Source: Thioalkalivibrio sp.
GTDB taxonomy: Bacteria; Pseudomonadota; Gammaproteobacteria; Ectothiorhodospirales; Ectothiorhodospiraceae
DNA: 12,970 nt
Assembly: GCA_018224485.1 (NCBI GenBank)
Contig: JAGTVE010000169.1
Span: 1-12,970 of the forward strand
Reading direction: 5' to 3'
Position 1 is the first letter of the stretch; every line of letters begins with the position of its first letter. The position numbers were made by a program, and so were the translations under genes. Positions 6,566-12,970 of this stretch are shown piece after piece. The notes under the pieces are model-generated. The model saw only the letters and a program-made list of their open reading frames with translations, did no database searches and had not been told where the DNA came from.

Positions 6566-7324
6566 TCAGAAATTCAGACCCATCTCGAAACCGATCACCG
6601 AATCGCTCGAGCCCTCGCCGCCCTGGAAATCGAGGCGATCGCTCAGCCAGTCGCGCGAGGAGCCGAGGCCGTAGTCGTCGTAGAAGAGACTCAGGGACAT
6701 CTCGGTCTGATTGCTGAAACGCAGCTTGCTGTCGAGGCTGAGGTAGCCCGCGCTGCGCCAGGCGTCCCCTCGGTGGCCATGGAAGGCGGTGACGGCGTCC
6801 GGCTCACCGAGCAGCGGATACCGTACGCCGACGCGCACCCGGCTCTGCAGATTGCCCGTCTGATAGGTGGGACCGGTGCTGAGGTCCGTGACCAGGAAGC
6901 TGCTGCTTCCGGCGAAGGCGTCATCGGAGAGCCACACGTCCGCGTCCGCATCCCCGGATGAACCCAGACCCACGCCCAGGTCGACGCCATAGCCGAAACC
7001 GGTGCCCCCGAAGTGCTGGATGAACCCGCCCCGGGTCTCTACCGCGCGGTCGGCGGCCCCGGGACTTGCCACCGAGGGCACGTGCATCGACCGGACCTCG
7101 ACGTTGAGTTGCCGGCCCCGCTGCACGTCGTTCCGGAACCCGGGACGCAGGCTGTCGGCTCCGGAAAAGACGTCGAGTGTCGACAAGGCGTCCCGCCCCG
7201 GCGTGTAGGAGAGTTCGTATACCGAGCGGTTCTCCGCATGCAGCGGGGACAGGAACAGCGCGCACGCGGCGGCGACCAGCGCCGTGCGGCCCGCAAGCCT
7301 TCCCGTTTCACGCAATACGTTCAT
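6566..7324 (-). CDS. Predicted outer-membrane beta-barrel protein, family not recognised
   Basis: I do not recognise the family. The 252-residue product has an N-terminal signal peptide (RLAGRTALVAAACALFLSPL, then HA-EN, cleavage near residue 31). The mature part is rich in Gly, Ser and Asp, with alternating hydrophobic strands such as GYGVDLGVGLG, LQSRVRVGVRYPLL and TEMSLSLFYDDYGLG. It ends in IGFEMGLNF; a terminal phenylalanine after alternating hydrophobic residues is the classical signal for barrel assembly by BamA. Size suggests an 8-10 strand barrel. The frame opens at 7363, but the ATG at 7324-7322 is preferred because GGGAG precedes it by 7 bases and the signal peptide then has normal form. 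It lies 68 bases downstream of the HIT gene; a weak internal promoter is possible. Function unknown. Confidence 0.72.
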   Translation of the reverse strand: MNVLRETGRLAGRTALVAAACALFLSPLHAENRSVYELSYTPGRDALSTLDVFSGADSLRPGFRNDVQRGRQLNVEVRSMHVPSVASPGAADRAVETRGGFIQHFGGTGFGYGVDLGVGLGSSGDADADVWLSDDAFAGSSSFLVTDLSTGPTYQTGNLQSRVRVGVRYPLLGEPDAVTAFHGHRGDAWRSAGYLSLDSKLRFSNQTEMSLSLFYDDYGLGSSRDWLSDRLDFQGGEGSSDSVIGFEMGLNF

Positions 7325-7378
7325 ATCCGCTCTCCCGGCATGTCCCGCCCTGCCCCGACTCACCGCTTTCTACCCAAC

Positions 7379-7408
7379 AGCATAGACCACCTTCAGCCAG
7401 GTGGCCAA
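7379..7408 (-). promoter_or_regulatory. Weak candidate sigma-70 promoter for the beta-barrel gene
   Basis: On the minus strand TTGGCC (7408-7403) and TATGCT (7384-7379) are 18 bases apart, each 4 of 6 to consensus. A dyad CCACCT / AGGTGG (7387-7392 and 7399-7404) fills the spacer and overlaps the HIT stop codon. It could be an operator or a hairpin in read-through RNA. Support is weak. Confidence 0.3.
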
Positions 7409-7737
7409 GAGAAGTTGCGCCCACCCAACACGTGCAGATGAATATGATACACCGATTGCCCGGCGCCGTGGCCACAGTTCATCACCGTCCGGTAACCTCC
7501 TTTTTCCAGATCCAGTTTTCGCGCAACCTCCGCGCCTGCCAGCATCACGTCTCCCAGCACTTCGCGATCCTCCGGCACGGTGTCATCCAGCGTGGCGATG
7601 TGGCGGCGCGGGATCACCAGCGCGTGCCGGGGCGCGACCGGGTTCAGGTCATGGAACGCGAGTACCGATTCGGTTTCGAGGATGATCTGCGGCTCCATCT
7701 CGCCGGCCGCGATACGGCAGAATACGCAATCCGTCAT
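7393..7737 (-). CDS. HIT-family nucleotide-binding hydrolase (HinT-like)
   Basis: Histidine-triad protein, probably a purine nucleoside phosphoramidase like HinT. The 114 residues match the family length. The start MTDCVFCRIAAGEMEP carries the paired cysteines C4 and C7 typical of bacterial HIT proteins. Central VAPRHALVIPRRHI is the usual helix-strand segment, and the triad is H98-I-H100-L-H102-V with H100 as the predicted nucleophile. It ends in FSWPPG, close to the GWPPG end of HinT proteins. GGGAG lies 9 bases before the ATG. It follows recR by 51 bases and is probably the last or next-to-last gene of the dnaX transcript. The in vivo substrate cannot be inferred. Confidence 0.93.
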   Translation of the reverse strand: MTDCVFCRIAAGEMEPQIILETESVLAFHDLNPVAPRHALVIPRRHIATLDDTVPEDREVLGDVMLAGAEVARKLDLEKGGYRTVMNCGHGAGQSVYHIHLHVLGGRNFSWPPG

Positions 7738-7788
7738 GTTGTTCGTCTCCCGGCTTTGCGGCCCGCGGGCTTCGGGGCCAGTGGTACG

Positions 7789-8379
7789 TCAGTAGTCGCG
7801 GCGACCGGACATCGCGTGCGCGAGCGTCCCGGCGTCCAGATACTCGAGCTCGCCACCCGTCGGCACTCCCTGCGCGATCCGCGTGGCCCTCACGCCATGA
7901 CGTGCGGCCATTTCGGCGATGTAGTGCGCGGTCACCTCGCCCTCGACCGAGGCATTGGTCGCCAGAATCAACTCCCGGACGGCGTGGTCCTGCAGGCGCT
8001 TCTCGAGCTGGTCGAGGCCAAGATCCTCGGGGCCGATCCCGTCCAGCGGCGACAACCGCCCGAGCAGCACGTGGAACAGCCCACGGAAGTCGGTTGCCGA
8101 TTCGATCGCCAGCACGTCGCCGGGGGTCTCGACCACGCAGATGACCCCGGCGTCCCGCCCGGTGTCGAGGCAGCGGGAGCAGGTCTCCTGGGCCGTCAGC
8201 GTGCGGCACACGGAACAGTGACCGACGGTATCGACCGCCGATTCCAGTGCCACAGCCAGGCGACGGGCGCCGGCGCGATCCCGCTCGAGCAGGTGCAGCG
8301 CCATCCTGCGCGCGGACTTCGCGCCGACGCCCGGAAGGCAGCGCAGGGCGGCGATCAGTTCGTCGAGGACCGCTTCCAC
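7789..8379 (-). CDS. recR: Recombination mediator RecR
   Basis: Ring-forming DNA-binding protein that, with RecO (and RecF), loads RecA onto SSB-coated gaps. The 196-residue product shows a helix-hairpin-helix (LRCLPGVGAKSARRMALHLL, residues 12-31), a zinc finger with C55, C58, C67 and C70, and a TOPRIM domain beginning VICVVETPGDVLAIE. A C-terminal Walker-B-like stretch contains ARHGVRATRIAQGVPTGGE. The start is a GTG at 8379-8377 with only a G-rich, weak ribosome site; E. coli RecR has two more residues before the same motif, so GTG is close to the true start. It lies 31 bases after ybaB, which favours coupled expression. The dnaX-ybaB-recR order is conserved widely. Confidence 0.97.
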   Translation of the reverse strand: MEAVLDELIAALRCLPGVGAKSARRMALHLLERDRAGARRLAVALESAVDTVGHCSVCRTLTAQETCSRCLDTGRDAGVICVVETPGDVLAIESATDFRGLFHVLLGRLSPLDGIGPEDLGLDQLEKRLQDHAVRELILATNASVEGEVTAHYIAEMAARHGVRATRIAQGVPTGGELEYLDAGTLAHAMSGRRDY

Positions 8380-8410
8380 AGGACCCCGCCCGTGCAGTGA
8401 CGCAGCCGCC

Positions 8411-8737
8411 TCAGAACGGCAGTTTCATGCCGGCCGGAAGACCCATGCCCTCGGTGAGACCGGCCATGCGCTCCTGGGCGGCCGCCTCCGCCTTGTGTAC
8501 CGCGTCGTTGATCGCGGCGGCGACAAGATCCTCGATCATGTCGCGATCGTCGTCGAACAGGCTCTGATCAATGCTTACGCGACGCACTTCGTGTTTGCCC
8601 GTCATCACCACCCGCACCAGTCCGCCACCAGCCTGTCCGTCGACCTCCATGTTGGCCAGCTCCGCCTGCACCTTCTGCATGTCTTCCTGCATCTTCTGGG
8701 CCTGCTTCATCAAGCCGCCCAAGCCACCCTTCATCAT
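8411..8737 (-). CDS. ybaB: Nucleoid-associated protein, YbaB/EbfC family
   Basis: Small dimeric DNA-binding protein thought to help organise the nucleoid. The 108 residues match the family. It has the glycine- and methionine-rich start MKGGLGGLMKQAQKMQEDMQ, a coiled-coil helix, a GQAGGGLVRVVMTGKHEVRR strand region, and a second helix (DMIEDLVAAAINDAVHKAEA), ending in GLPAGMKLPF. Two ATG codons are adjacent; the first (8737-8735) is taken because AGGAG ends 9 bases before it, against 12 for the second. It lies 53 bases after dnaX and 31 before recR. Confidence 0.96.
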   Translation of the reverse strand: MMKGGLGGLMKQAQKMQEDMQKVQAELANMEVDGQAGGGLVRVVMTGKHEVRRVSIDQSLFDDDRDMIEDLVAAAINDAVHKAEAAAQERMAGLTEGMGLPAGMKLPF

Positions 8738-8790
8738 CGGTTCTCGCTCCTGGTCATCTGACTGCCTGTGCTGTACGGCGCCGCGGCCGG

Positions 8791-10617
8791 TCAGGGCGCA
8801 GGCTGGTCCCCTGCCCCTGCGCCGTCGGCGCGGTCGACCAGCTGCACCCTGGCGACCTCGGCACCAAAGGTTTCACGCAACGCGGCGATCACCGGATCGG
8901 CGCGCACCTCGGACTCGGCCCTAGCCTGACGCTCCGCCGCGTCTGCCGCAAGCCGGGCCGCGGGCGTGTTCGCCGAAGCCTCGCTCTGCTCCCGCAGCTC
9001 GAGACGGATGTCCTCGCCGAGGACCTGCCTGAGCGCCTCGGTCAGCCGCGCGAGGCCCCGGCCCGTGCACAGCATGCGGTGCGCGGGCTGGACCGCGATC
9101 ACGACCCGTTGCCGGTCATGCTCGATCAGGTCCGCGTTCAGCGCGAGCTCCCTCGTCGGACCGGGGCTCAGGGAGTGCGCGAAGGCATGCCAGTCCAGCG
9201 GCGGTGGCTCGGCGATCCGGCTGGCGGCCGGGTCTTCCTCGCGCGCTCGAGGCCGCACCGGCGGATCCGGAATGGACGCGGAGGGATCCGGCCGGCCGGC
9301 CTCCCCCCTGGGGCGGCCGTCTGCCCCACCGGATCGAGCCGTACCCTTGGAGCTCCGCGGTTCGGTTGCCCCGGGCGTCCGCGGGTCTCGCATCGAGCGG
9401 CCCGAGGTCCGGTTCTCGCGCGGTCCCGCAGTCTGCGGCTGTGCCTGCTCTGGGGGCGGGCGCTCTGCGCGGGATGCACTGCCAGAGGCGCCGGAGTCCC
9501 TGGAGGGCGGCACCTCGGGCCGGAAGGCGAGCACACGCAGCAGCGTCATCTCCACCCCGATGCGCGGGTCCGGTGCGTGCGGCAGGTCGCGCCGCCCGTG
9601 AAGCAGGATCTGGTAGGCGAGCTGAATGTCCTCCGGCGCCTCGCGCCCGGCCGCCTCGCGCTGCCATGCGGAGAGACCGTCATCGGCCTCGGTTTCCGAG
9701 CCGGACGCGGCGGGATCCCGCGCCATCGCCTGGCGCACCGCCACCGCGTGCACGAGCGCCGCGAGCGCATCCAGCAAACGCGGCCAGTCGGGCGCAAGGG
9801 CGTCCAGTTCGGCCAGGATTGCGAGCAGGCGCGGACCGTCGCCGGCCCAGGCGGCGTCGAGGAGTTCGGTCAGCCGCCGGCGCGGCAGCAGTCCGATCAT
9901 GTCGCAGACCTCCGCCTCCGTCAGGCCCTCGCCGGCATACGCGATCGCCTGCTCGGTGAGGCTGAGGGCATCCCTCATGCTGCCCTCGCCCGCCTCGGCA
10001 AGCCGCAGCAGGGCGCCGGCCTCCGCCGGAATTCCCTCGGCCGCGAGGATGCGCTCGAGATGTTCGGCCATCATGGCCGCCGGCATCGCCTTCAGGTTGA
10101 ACTGAAGACAGCGGGACAGGACGGTGACCGGCAGCTTCTGCGGATCCGTGGTCGCCAGCAGGAACTTCACGTGCTCCGGCGGTTCCTCCAGGGTCTTCAG
10201 CAGGGCGTTGAAGCTCTTCTCGGAGAGCATGTGGACTTCGTCGATCAGGTAGACCTTGAAGCGGCCGGACACCGGCGCATAGGACACGTTGTCGAGCAAT
10301 TCCCGGGTGTCGTCCACGCGGGTCCGGGAGGCCGCATCCACCTCGATGAGGTCGAGATGGCGTCCCTCCGCGATCTCAACGCAGGACCGGCACTGGCCGC
10401 AGGGCGTCGCGGTGACCCCCGTCTCGCAGTTCAGGCAGCGGGCCAGGATCCGGGCGACCGTAGTCTTGCCGACACCGCGGGTGCCGGAAAACAGGTAGGC
10501 GTGATGCAGACGGTTGCCGTTGAGCGCGTTCACCAGCGCCCGCACCACGTGGGGCTGCCCGACCATGTCCTCGAATCGTCCGGGGCGCCACTTTCGGGCC
10601 AGCACCTGATGTGTCAT
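8791..10617 (-). CDS. dnaX: DNA polymerase III subunit tau (gamma), DnaX
   Basis: Clamp-loader ATPase that loads the beta clamp and, through tau, ties the polymerase to DnaB. The product is 608 residues from the ATG at 10617-10615. Walker A GTRGVGKT is at 45-52, zinc cysteines at C64, C73, C76 and C79 (same spacing as E. coli), DEVH at 126-129 and sensor SRC at 168-170. A collar domain follows to about residue 370. A long Pro/Arg/Ser/Gly-rich disordered linker covers about 370-480, then the tau C-terminal domain (LDWHAFAHSLSPGPTRELAL onward). The frame opens at 10683, but MTHQVLARKWRP is the canonical start; GGGAG lies just 3 bases before the ATG, with GAGG further upstream. No A-rich slippery heptamer of the E. 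coli kind was seen, so a frameshift-made gamma form is doubtful. Confidence 0.97.
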   Translation of the reverse strand: MTHQVLARKWRPGRFEDMVGQPHVVRALVNALNGNRLHHAYLFSGTRGVGKTTVARILARCLNCETGVTATPCGQCRSCVEIAEGRHLDLIEVDAASRTRVDDTRELLDNVSYAPVSGRFKVYLIDEVHMLSEKSFNALLKTLEEPPEHVKFLLATTDPQKLPVTVLSRCLQFNLKAMPAAMMAEHLERILAAEGIPAEAGALLRLAEAGEGSMRDALSLTEQAIAYAGEGLTEAEVCDMIGLLPRRRLTELLDAAWAGDGPRLLAILAELDALAPDWPRLLDALAALVHAVAVRQAMARDPAASGSETEADDGLSAWQREAAGREAPEDIQLAYQILLHGRRDLPHAPDPRIGVEMTLLRVLAFRPEVPPSRDSGASGSASRAERPPPEQAQPQTAGPRENRTSGRSMRDPRTPGATEPRSSKGTARSGGADGRPRGEAGRPDPSASIPDPPVRPRAREEDPAASRIAEPPPLDWHAFAHSLSPGPTRELALNADLIEHDRQRVVIAVQPAHRMLCTGRGLARLTEALRQVLGEDIRLELREQSEASANTPAARLAADAAERQARAESEVRADPVIAALRETFGAEVARVQLVDRADGAGAGDQPAP

Positions 10618-10661
10618 CGGCTCCCGCTGTCCTCGGTCTGCCCCGCAGGGCCGTGCGAAGG

Positions 10662-10776
<115 letters not shown>

Positions 10777-10890
10777 ATAACGCTGTGCCTGGGAAACCAG
10801 GCGAGCATGGAAGGTTCCCGTTTTCGAACGCCGCCGTCAACCGTCCGGGCCCGCGAGCAACGGGCGCCCGGCACGCGACCGGATCGGTTA

Positions 10891-10933
10891 TTCGAAAAAA
10901 TCTATCACCGTCATTCAATCATTCGATTAGAAG
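10891..10933 (+). promoter_or_regulatory. AT-rich regulatory region upstream of the Prx-Grx gene
   Basis: This is the most AT-rich patch of the window. It holds CTAT (10902-10905) and CGAT (10924-10927) at the spacing of an OxyR site; scored against ATAG-N7-CTAT-N7-ATAG-N7-CTAT, it matches 11 of 16 defined bases. An 8-base tandem pair CATTCAAT / CATTCGAT (10912-10927) and a possible -10 TAGAAG (10928-10933) follow. OxyR control would suit a peroxidase but is speculative. Confidence 0.3.
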
Positions 10934-10951
10934 TATTGGCTCCCAGCCCGT

Positions 10952-10978
10952 AACCTTGCCCCCAATTCAGCCAAGGTT
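10952..10978. promoter_or_regulatory. Inverted repeat upstream of the Prx-Grx gene
   Basis: AACCTTG (10952-10958) and CAAGGTT (10972-10978) form a perfect 7-base dyad around a 13-base spacer that contains CCCCAATTCA. It lies 50 bases before the start codon and could be an operator or a 5'-UTR hairpin. No known regulator is recognised. Confidence 0.4.
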
Positions 10979-11028
10979 GCACGAGAGAATTCATTCATCC
11001 AGCGACTCACTACAGCAAGGAGAACCTC

Positions 11029-11775
11029 ATGAATCTGCAAGCACGAGAAGGACAGCGCGTACCCGAAGTCACGTTCCGCTGCCGCAAGGACAACGAATGG
11101 AACGACATCCGCGCCCAGGACGTCTTTACCGGCCGTAACGTGGTCGTCTTCGCCCTGCCCGGCGCGTTCACCCCGACCTGCTCCTCGGCGCACCTGCCAC
11201 GCTACAATGAGCTGGCGCCGGTATTCGAGGCGCACGGCATCGACGAGATCGTGTGCGTGTCGGTGAACGACGGCTTTGTGATGGAGGCCTGGCAGAGCGA
11301 CCAGGGAGCGGACCGTGTCACCTTTCTCGCCGATGGCAACGGCGAATTCACCGCGGGCATGGGCATGCTGGTGGACAAGTCGGACCTGGGATTCGGCAAG
11401 CGTTCCTGGCGCTACTCCATGCTGGTCCGTGACGGGGTCATCGAGAAGCAGTTCATCGAACCCGACGAGCCCGGTGATCCCTTCGTCGTCTCCGACGCCG
11501 ACACCATGCTCGAGCACATCGCCCCTAACGCCTCGCGCCCGAGAGACGTGGTGCTGTTCACCAAGCCGGGCTGCCCCTACTGCAAGGCGGCGAAGGAAGA
11601 CCTGCAGAATTCGGGCATGGAGTTCGAGGAGATCGTGCTCGGCCGCGACACCACCCTGCGTGGGCTGCGCGCCGCGACCGGAGCGATGACCGTGCCCCAG
11701 GTCTTTATCGCGGGAAACCGGATCGGTGGTTCGGAGGACCTGAAGGCCTGGCTCGCCGAGCGCCAGGCCGCCTGA
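11029..11775 (+). CDS. Peroxiredoxin-5/glutaredoxin fusion peroxidase (Prx-Grx hybrid)
   Basis: Thiol peroxidase that reduces hydrogen and alkyl peroxides using a glutathione-type thiol through its own glutaredoxin domain. The 248 residues match known hybrids such as the Haemophilus and Chromatium proteins (about 240-250). The Prx5-type domain covers about 1-165, with peroxidatic C51 in LPGAFTPTC; a further C76 is in EIVCVSVND. After a short linker the glutaredoxin domain (about 171-245) has VVLFTKPGCPYCK, with C182 and C185, the cis-proline TVPQ (P223) and GGSEDLKAW. AAGGAG lies 6 bases before the ATG. The next gene, 158 bases on, is a disulfide reductase likely to recycle its thiol. In Chromatium gracile the equivalent pair uses glutathione amide. 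Confidence 0.95.
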   Translation: MNLQAREGQRVPEVTFRCRKDNEWNDIRAQDVFTGRNVVVFALPGAFTPTCSSAHLPRYNELAPVFEAHGIDEIVCVSVNDGFVMEAWQSDQGADRVTFLADGNGEFTAGMGMLVDKSDLGFGKRSWRYSMLVRDGVIEKQFIEPDEPGDPFVVSDADTMLEHIAPNASRPRDVVLFTKPGCPYCKAAKEDLQNSGMEFEEIVLGRDTTLRGLRAATGAMTVPQVFIAGNRIGGSEDLKAWLAERQAA

Positions 11776-11782
11776 GGTCTCC

Positions 11783-11807
11783 GCGCCGGGGGCGGAGTCC
11801 CCGGCGC
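11783..11807. terminator. GC-rich hairpin after the Prx-Grx gene
   Basis: GCGCCGGGG (11783-11791) and CCCCGGCGC (11799-11807) form a perfect 9-base stem with a 7-base loop, 7 bases after the stop codon. Only CTTTC follows at a distance, not a real T-tract, so it may slow or partly stop transcription, or protect the 3' end, rather than act as a strong intrinsic terminator. Confidence 0.45.
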
Positions 11808-11827
11808 ACCCGGCCGGCCTTTCGGTC

Positions 11828-11851
11828 CCGTACCGCCCGGTACGGTAGAAT
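11828..11851 (+). promoter_or_regulatory. Palindrome abutting a -10 box upstream of the reductase
   Basis: An 18-base dyad, CCGTACCGCCCGGTACGG (11828-11845, 7-base arms, 4-base centre), is immediately followed by TAGAAT (11846-11851), 5 of 6 to the -10 consensus. No good -35 box is seen at normal spacing. A dyad lying just upstream of the -10 is the layout used by MerR-type activators and by some repressors. Transcription would start near 11858, giving a leader of about 75 bases. Confidence 0.45.
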
Positions 11852-11933
11852 TCGACGGAAATCCCCAATTCATCACTCGCGGGCGCCCCTCCACCAGGGC
11901 GCAGCCGCGTCCGGAAACTGAACGGGAGCCAAC

Positions 11934-12970
11934 ATGGAACAGTACGACATCCTCGTTATCGGCGGGGGCAGCGGCGGCCTGGCCGTGGCCGAGCGGGCCG
12001 CAGGGCACGGTGCCCGTGTCGCGGTCTTTGATCCCCGGCCCCTCGGGGGGACCTGTGTCAACGAGGGCTGCGTCCCGAAGAAGCTCACCTGGTACGCGTC
12101 CCATCACATGAGCCACGCGCGCCATGCCCATGAATTCGGAGTGGATGTCGAGGTCCGGGGCCTGCGCTATGCGGATCTGGTGCAGCAGCGCCAGGACTTT
12201 CTGACGATGCTCAACGACTACTGGTCCGGCTACCTCGAGCGGCTCGGCGTCCATCACGTAGCCGAGCGCGCGGAACTCGTCGATGCCCGCACCGTATCCG
12301 CCGGCGGCAGGGAATATTGCGGCGAACGCGTGGTGATCGCCACCGGCGGCGAACCGATTGTCCCCCGGATGCCGGGGCACGAACTCGGGGCCACCTCCGA
12401 CGACCTCTTCCAGTGGGAGGACCTGCCGCGATCCATCGCCATCATCGGCGCGGGATACATCGGCCTGGAGATGGCCGGCATGTTGCGCTCCTTTGGAGTC
12501 GACGTGACGGTCATCGCGATGGAAAACCGCGTGCTCGAGATGTTCGACCCGATGATCAGCCACGTGCTCGAGCGCCACATGGAGGAACAGGGAATTGCCC
12601 GGCACCTGGGAGCACCGGTCACCGGCCTCGAGGGGACGGCGGGCGCGGTCACCGTGCATGCGGGCGAGGACCAGAGGCACGGCCCGTTCGAGCGCGTGCT
12701 GTGGGCCGTGGGCCGGCGCCCGCATACCCGCGACATCGGCCTCGATTCCGCCGGCGTCGAGATCCTGCCAAACGGCACCATTCCGGTGAATGAATGGCAG
12801 GAGACCAGCGTCGCGGGCGTGTTTGCGCTCGGCGACGTGATCGGCAAGGCGCCACTGACCCCCGTGGCGATTGCGGCGGGGCGCCGGCTGGCCGACCACT
12901 GGCTCGCGCCGGATAGCAATCCCGTTCCGGTGGACTACGGCCAGATTCCGACCGTGACCTTCACGCATCC
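11934..12970 (+). CDS. Glutathione (amide) disulfide reductase, partial at 3' end
   Basis: Class-I FAD disulfide oxidoreductase; 345 of about 450-460 residues are present, and the dimer domain with the catalytic His-Glu is cut off by the window end. FAD motif GGGSGG is at 10-15, the redox disulfide C41-VNEG-C46 in GGTC/VPKK context, pyridine-nucleotide fold GAGYIG at 172-177, and ALGDV at 298-302. Start: ATG at 11934, with GGGAG 5-9 bases upstream. Gap-free alignment with remembered E. coli GR around FDPM puts M196 at Arg198 and E202 at Arg204, the residues that grip the NADPH phosphate. E20 replaces human Arg37, which contacts a glycine carboxylate of GSSG. VIAMENRVL and WYASH resemble Chromatium glutathione amide reductase. 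An NADH-linked glutathione amide reductase is therefore likely; plain glutathione reductase is the alternative. Confidence 0.9.
   Translation, partial: MEQYDILVIGGGSGGLAVAERAAGHGARVAVFDPRPLGGTCVNEGCVPKKLTWYASHHMSHARHAHEFGVDVEVRGLRYADLVQQRQDFLTMLNDYWSGYLERLGVHHVAERAELVDARTVSAGGREYCGERVVIATGGEPIVPRMPGHELGATSDDLFQWEDLPRSIAIIGAGYIGLEMAGMLRSFGVDVTVIAMENRVLEMFDPMISHVLERHMEEQGIARHLGAPVTGLEGTAGAVTVHAGEDQRHGPFERVLWAVGRRPHTRDIGLDSAGVEILPNGTIPVNEWQETSVAGVFALGDVIGKAPLTPVAIAAGRRLADHWLAPDSNPVPVDYGQIPTVTFTH

Noticed and set aside
7177..8400. Open frame of 407 codons on the plus strand opposite the HIT and recR genes
   Set aside because: Crosses three real minus-strand genes, has no family motifs and lacks a sensible start; typical GC-driven open frame.
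10162..10188. GAACTT on the plus strand inside dnaX as a sigma-E promoter
   Set aside because: Spacing-matched -10 sequence (TCCTCC) does not fit the sigma-E consensus, and the site would drive only antisense RNA.
10788..10801. CCTGG-GAAA-CCAGG hairpin just upstream of the SRP RNA
   Set aside because: Short 5-base stem; may belong to the ffs leader but is too small to call as a separate element.
11577..12968. Open frame of 463 codons on the minus strand opposite the reductase
   Set aside because: Antisense shadow: the plus-strand flavoprotein motifs are intact and this frame shows no recognisable protein.

Overview
This 12,970-base window is high-GC, tightly packed chromosomal DNA from a gammaproteobacterium. 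The divergent nadB | rpoE-rseA-rseB-rseC locus, an orn / rsgA neighbourhood and a DnaX with the usual zinc-cysteine spacing point there. A Prx5-Grx fusion followed by a glutathione-reductase-like enzyme with glutathione-amide-reductase-like residues suggests a Chromatiales-type (purple sulfur or related sulfur-oxidising) lineage; that placement is inference. No tRNA, CRISPR array, insertion sequence or phage gene was seen, and no gene-free stretch exceeds 300 bases (the longest is about 250).

Layout. 1-2252 (minus): envelope-stress operon rpoE (sigma-E), rseA (membrane anti-sigma factor), rseB (periplasmic regulator) and the start of rseC, with gaps of only 6-20 bases and a likely autoregulatory sigma-E promoter upstream of rpoE. 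2397-4037 (plus): nadB, divergent. 4061-4624 (minus): orn, convergent with nadB. 4842-6484 (plus): a small periplasmic c-type cytochrome, a PhhB-type pterin-4a-carbinolamine dehydratase, and the ribosome-assembly GTPase rsgA. 6566-10776 (minus): SRP RNA (ffs), dnaX, ybaB, recR, a HIT-family hydrolase, then an unrecognised predicted outer-membrane beta-barrel. 11029-12970 (plus): Prx5-Grx fusion, then a partial flavoprotein disulfide reductase running off the window edge.

How the genes work together. RseA and RseB hold sigma-E at the membrane until envelope damage is sensed. The ffs-dnaX-ybaB-recR group joins protein targeting, the clamp loader, a nucleoid protein and recombination repair in an order also known from Bacillus. 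The last two genes look like a complete peroxide-reducing cycle: the fusion protein reduces peroxides with a glutathione-type thiol, and the reductase regenerates that thiol. The reductase lacks the two arginines that give E. coli glutathione reductase its NADPH preference, and has a glutamate where the human enzyme uses an arginine to bind a glycine carboxylate of its substrate. Both changes fit an NADH-linked glutathione amide cycle as described in Chromatium. This is the most interesting reading of the window. Two nearly equally placed copies of a 10-base word upstream of these two genes hint at shared control.
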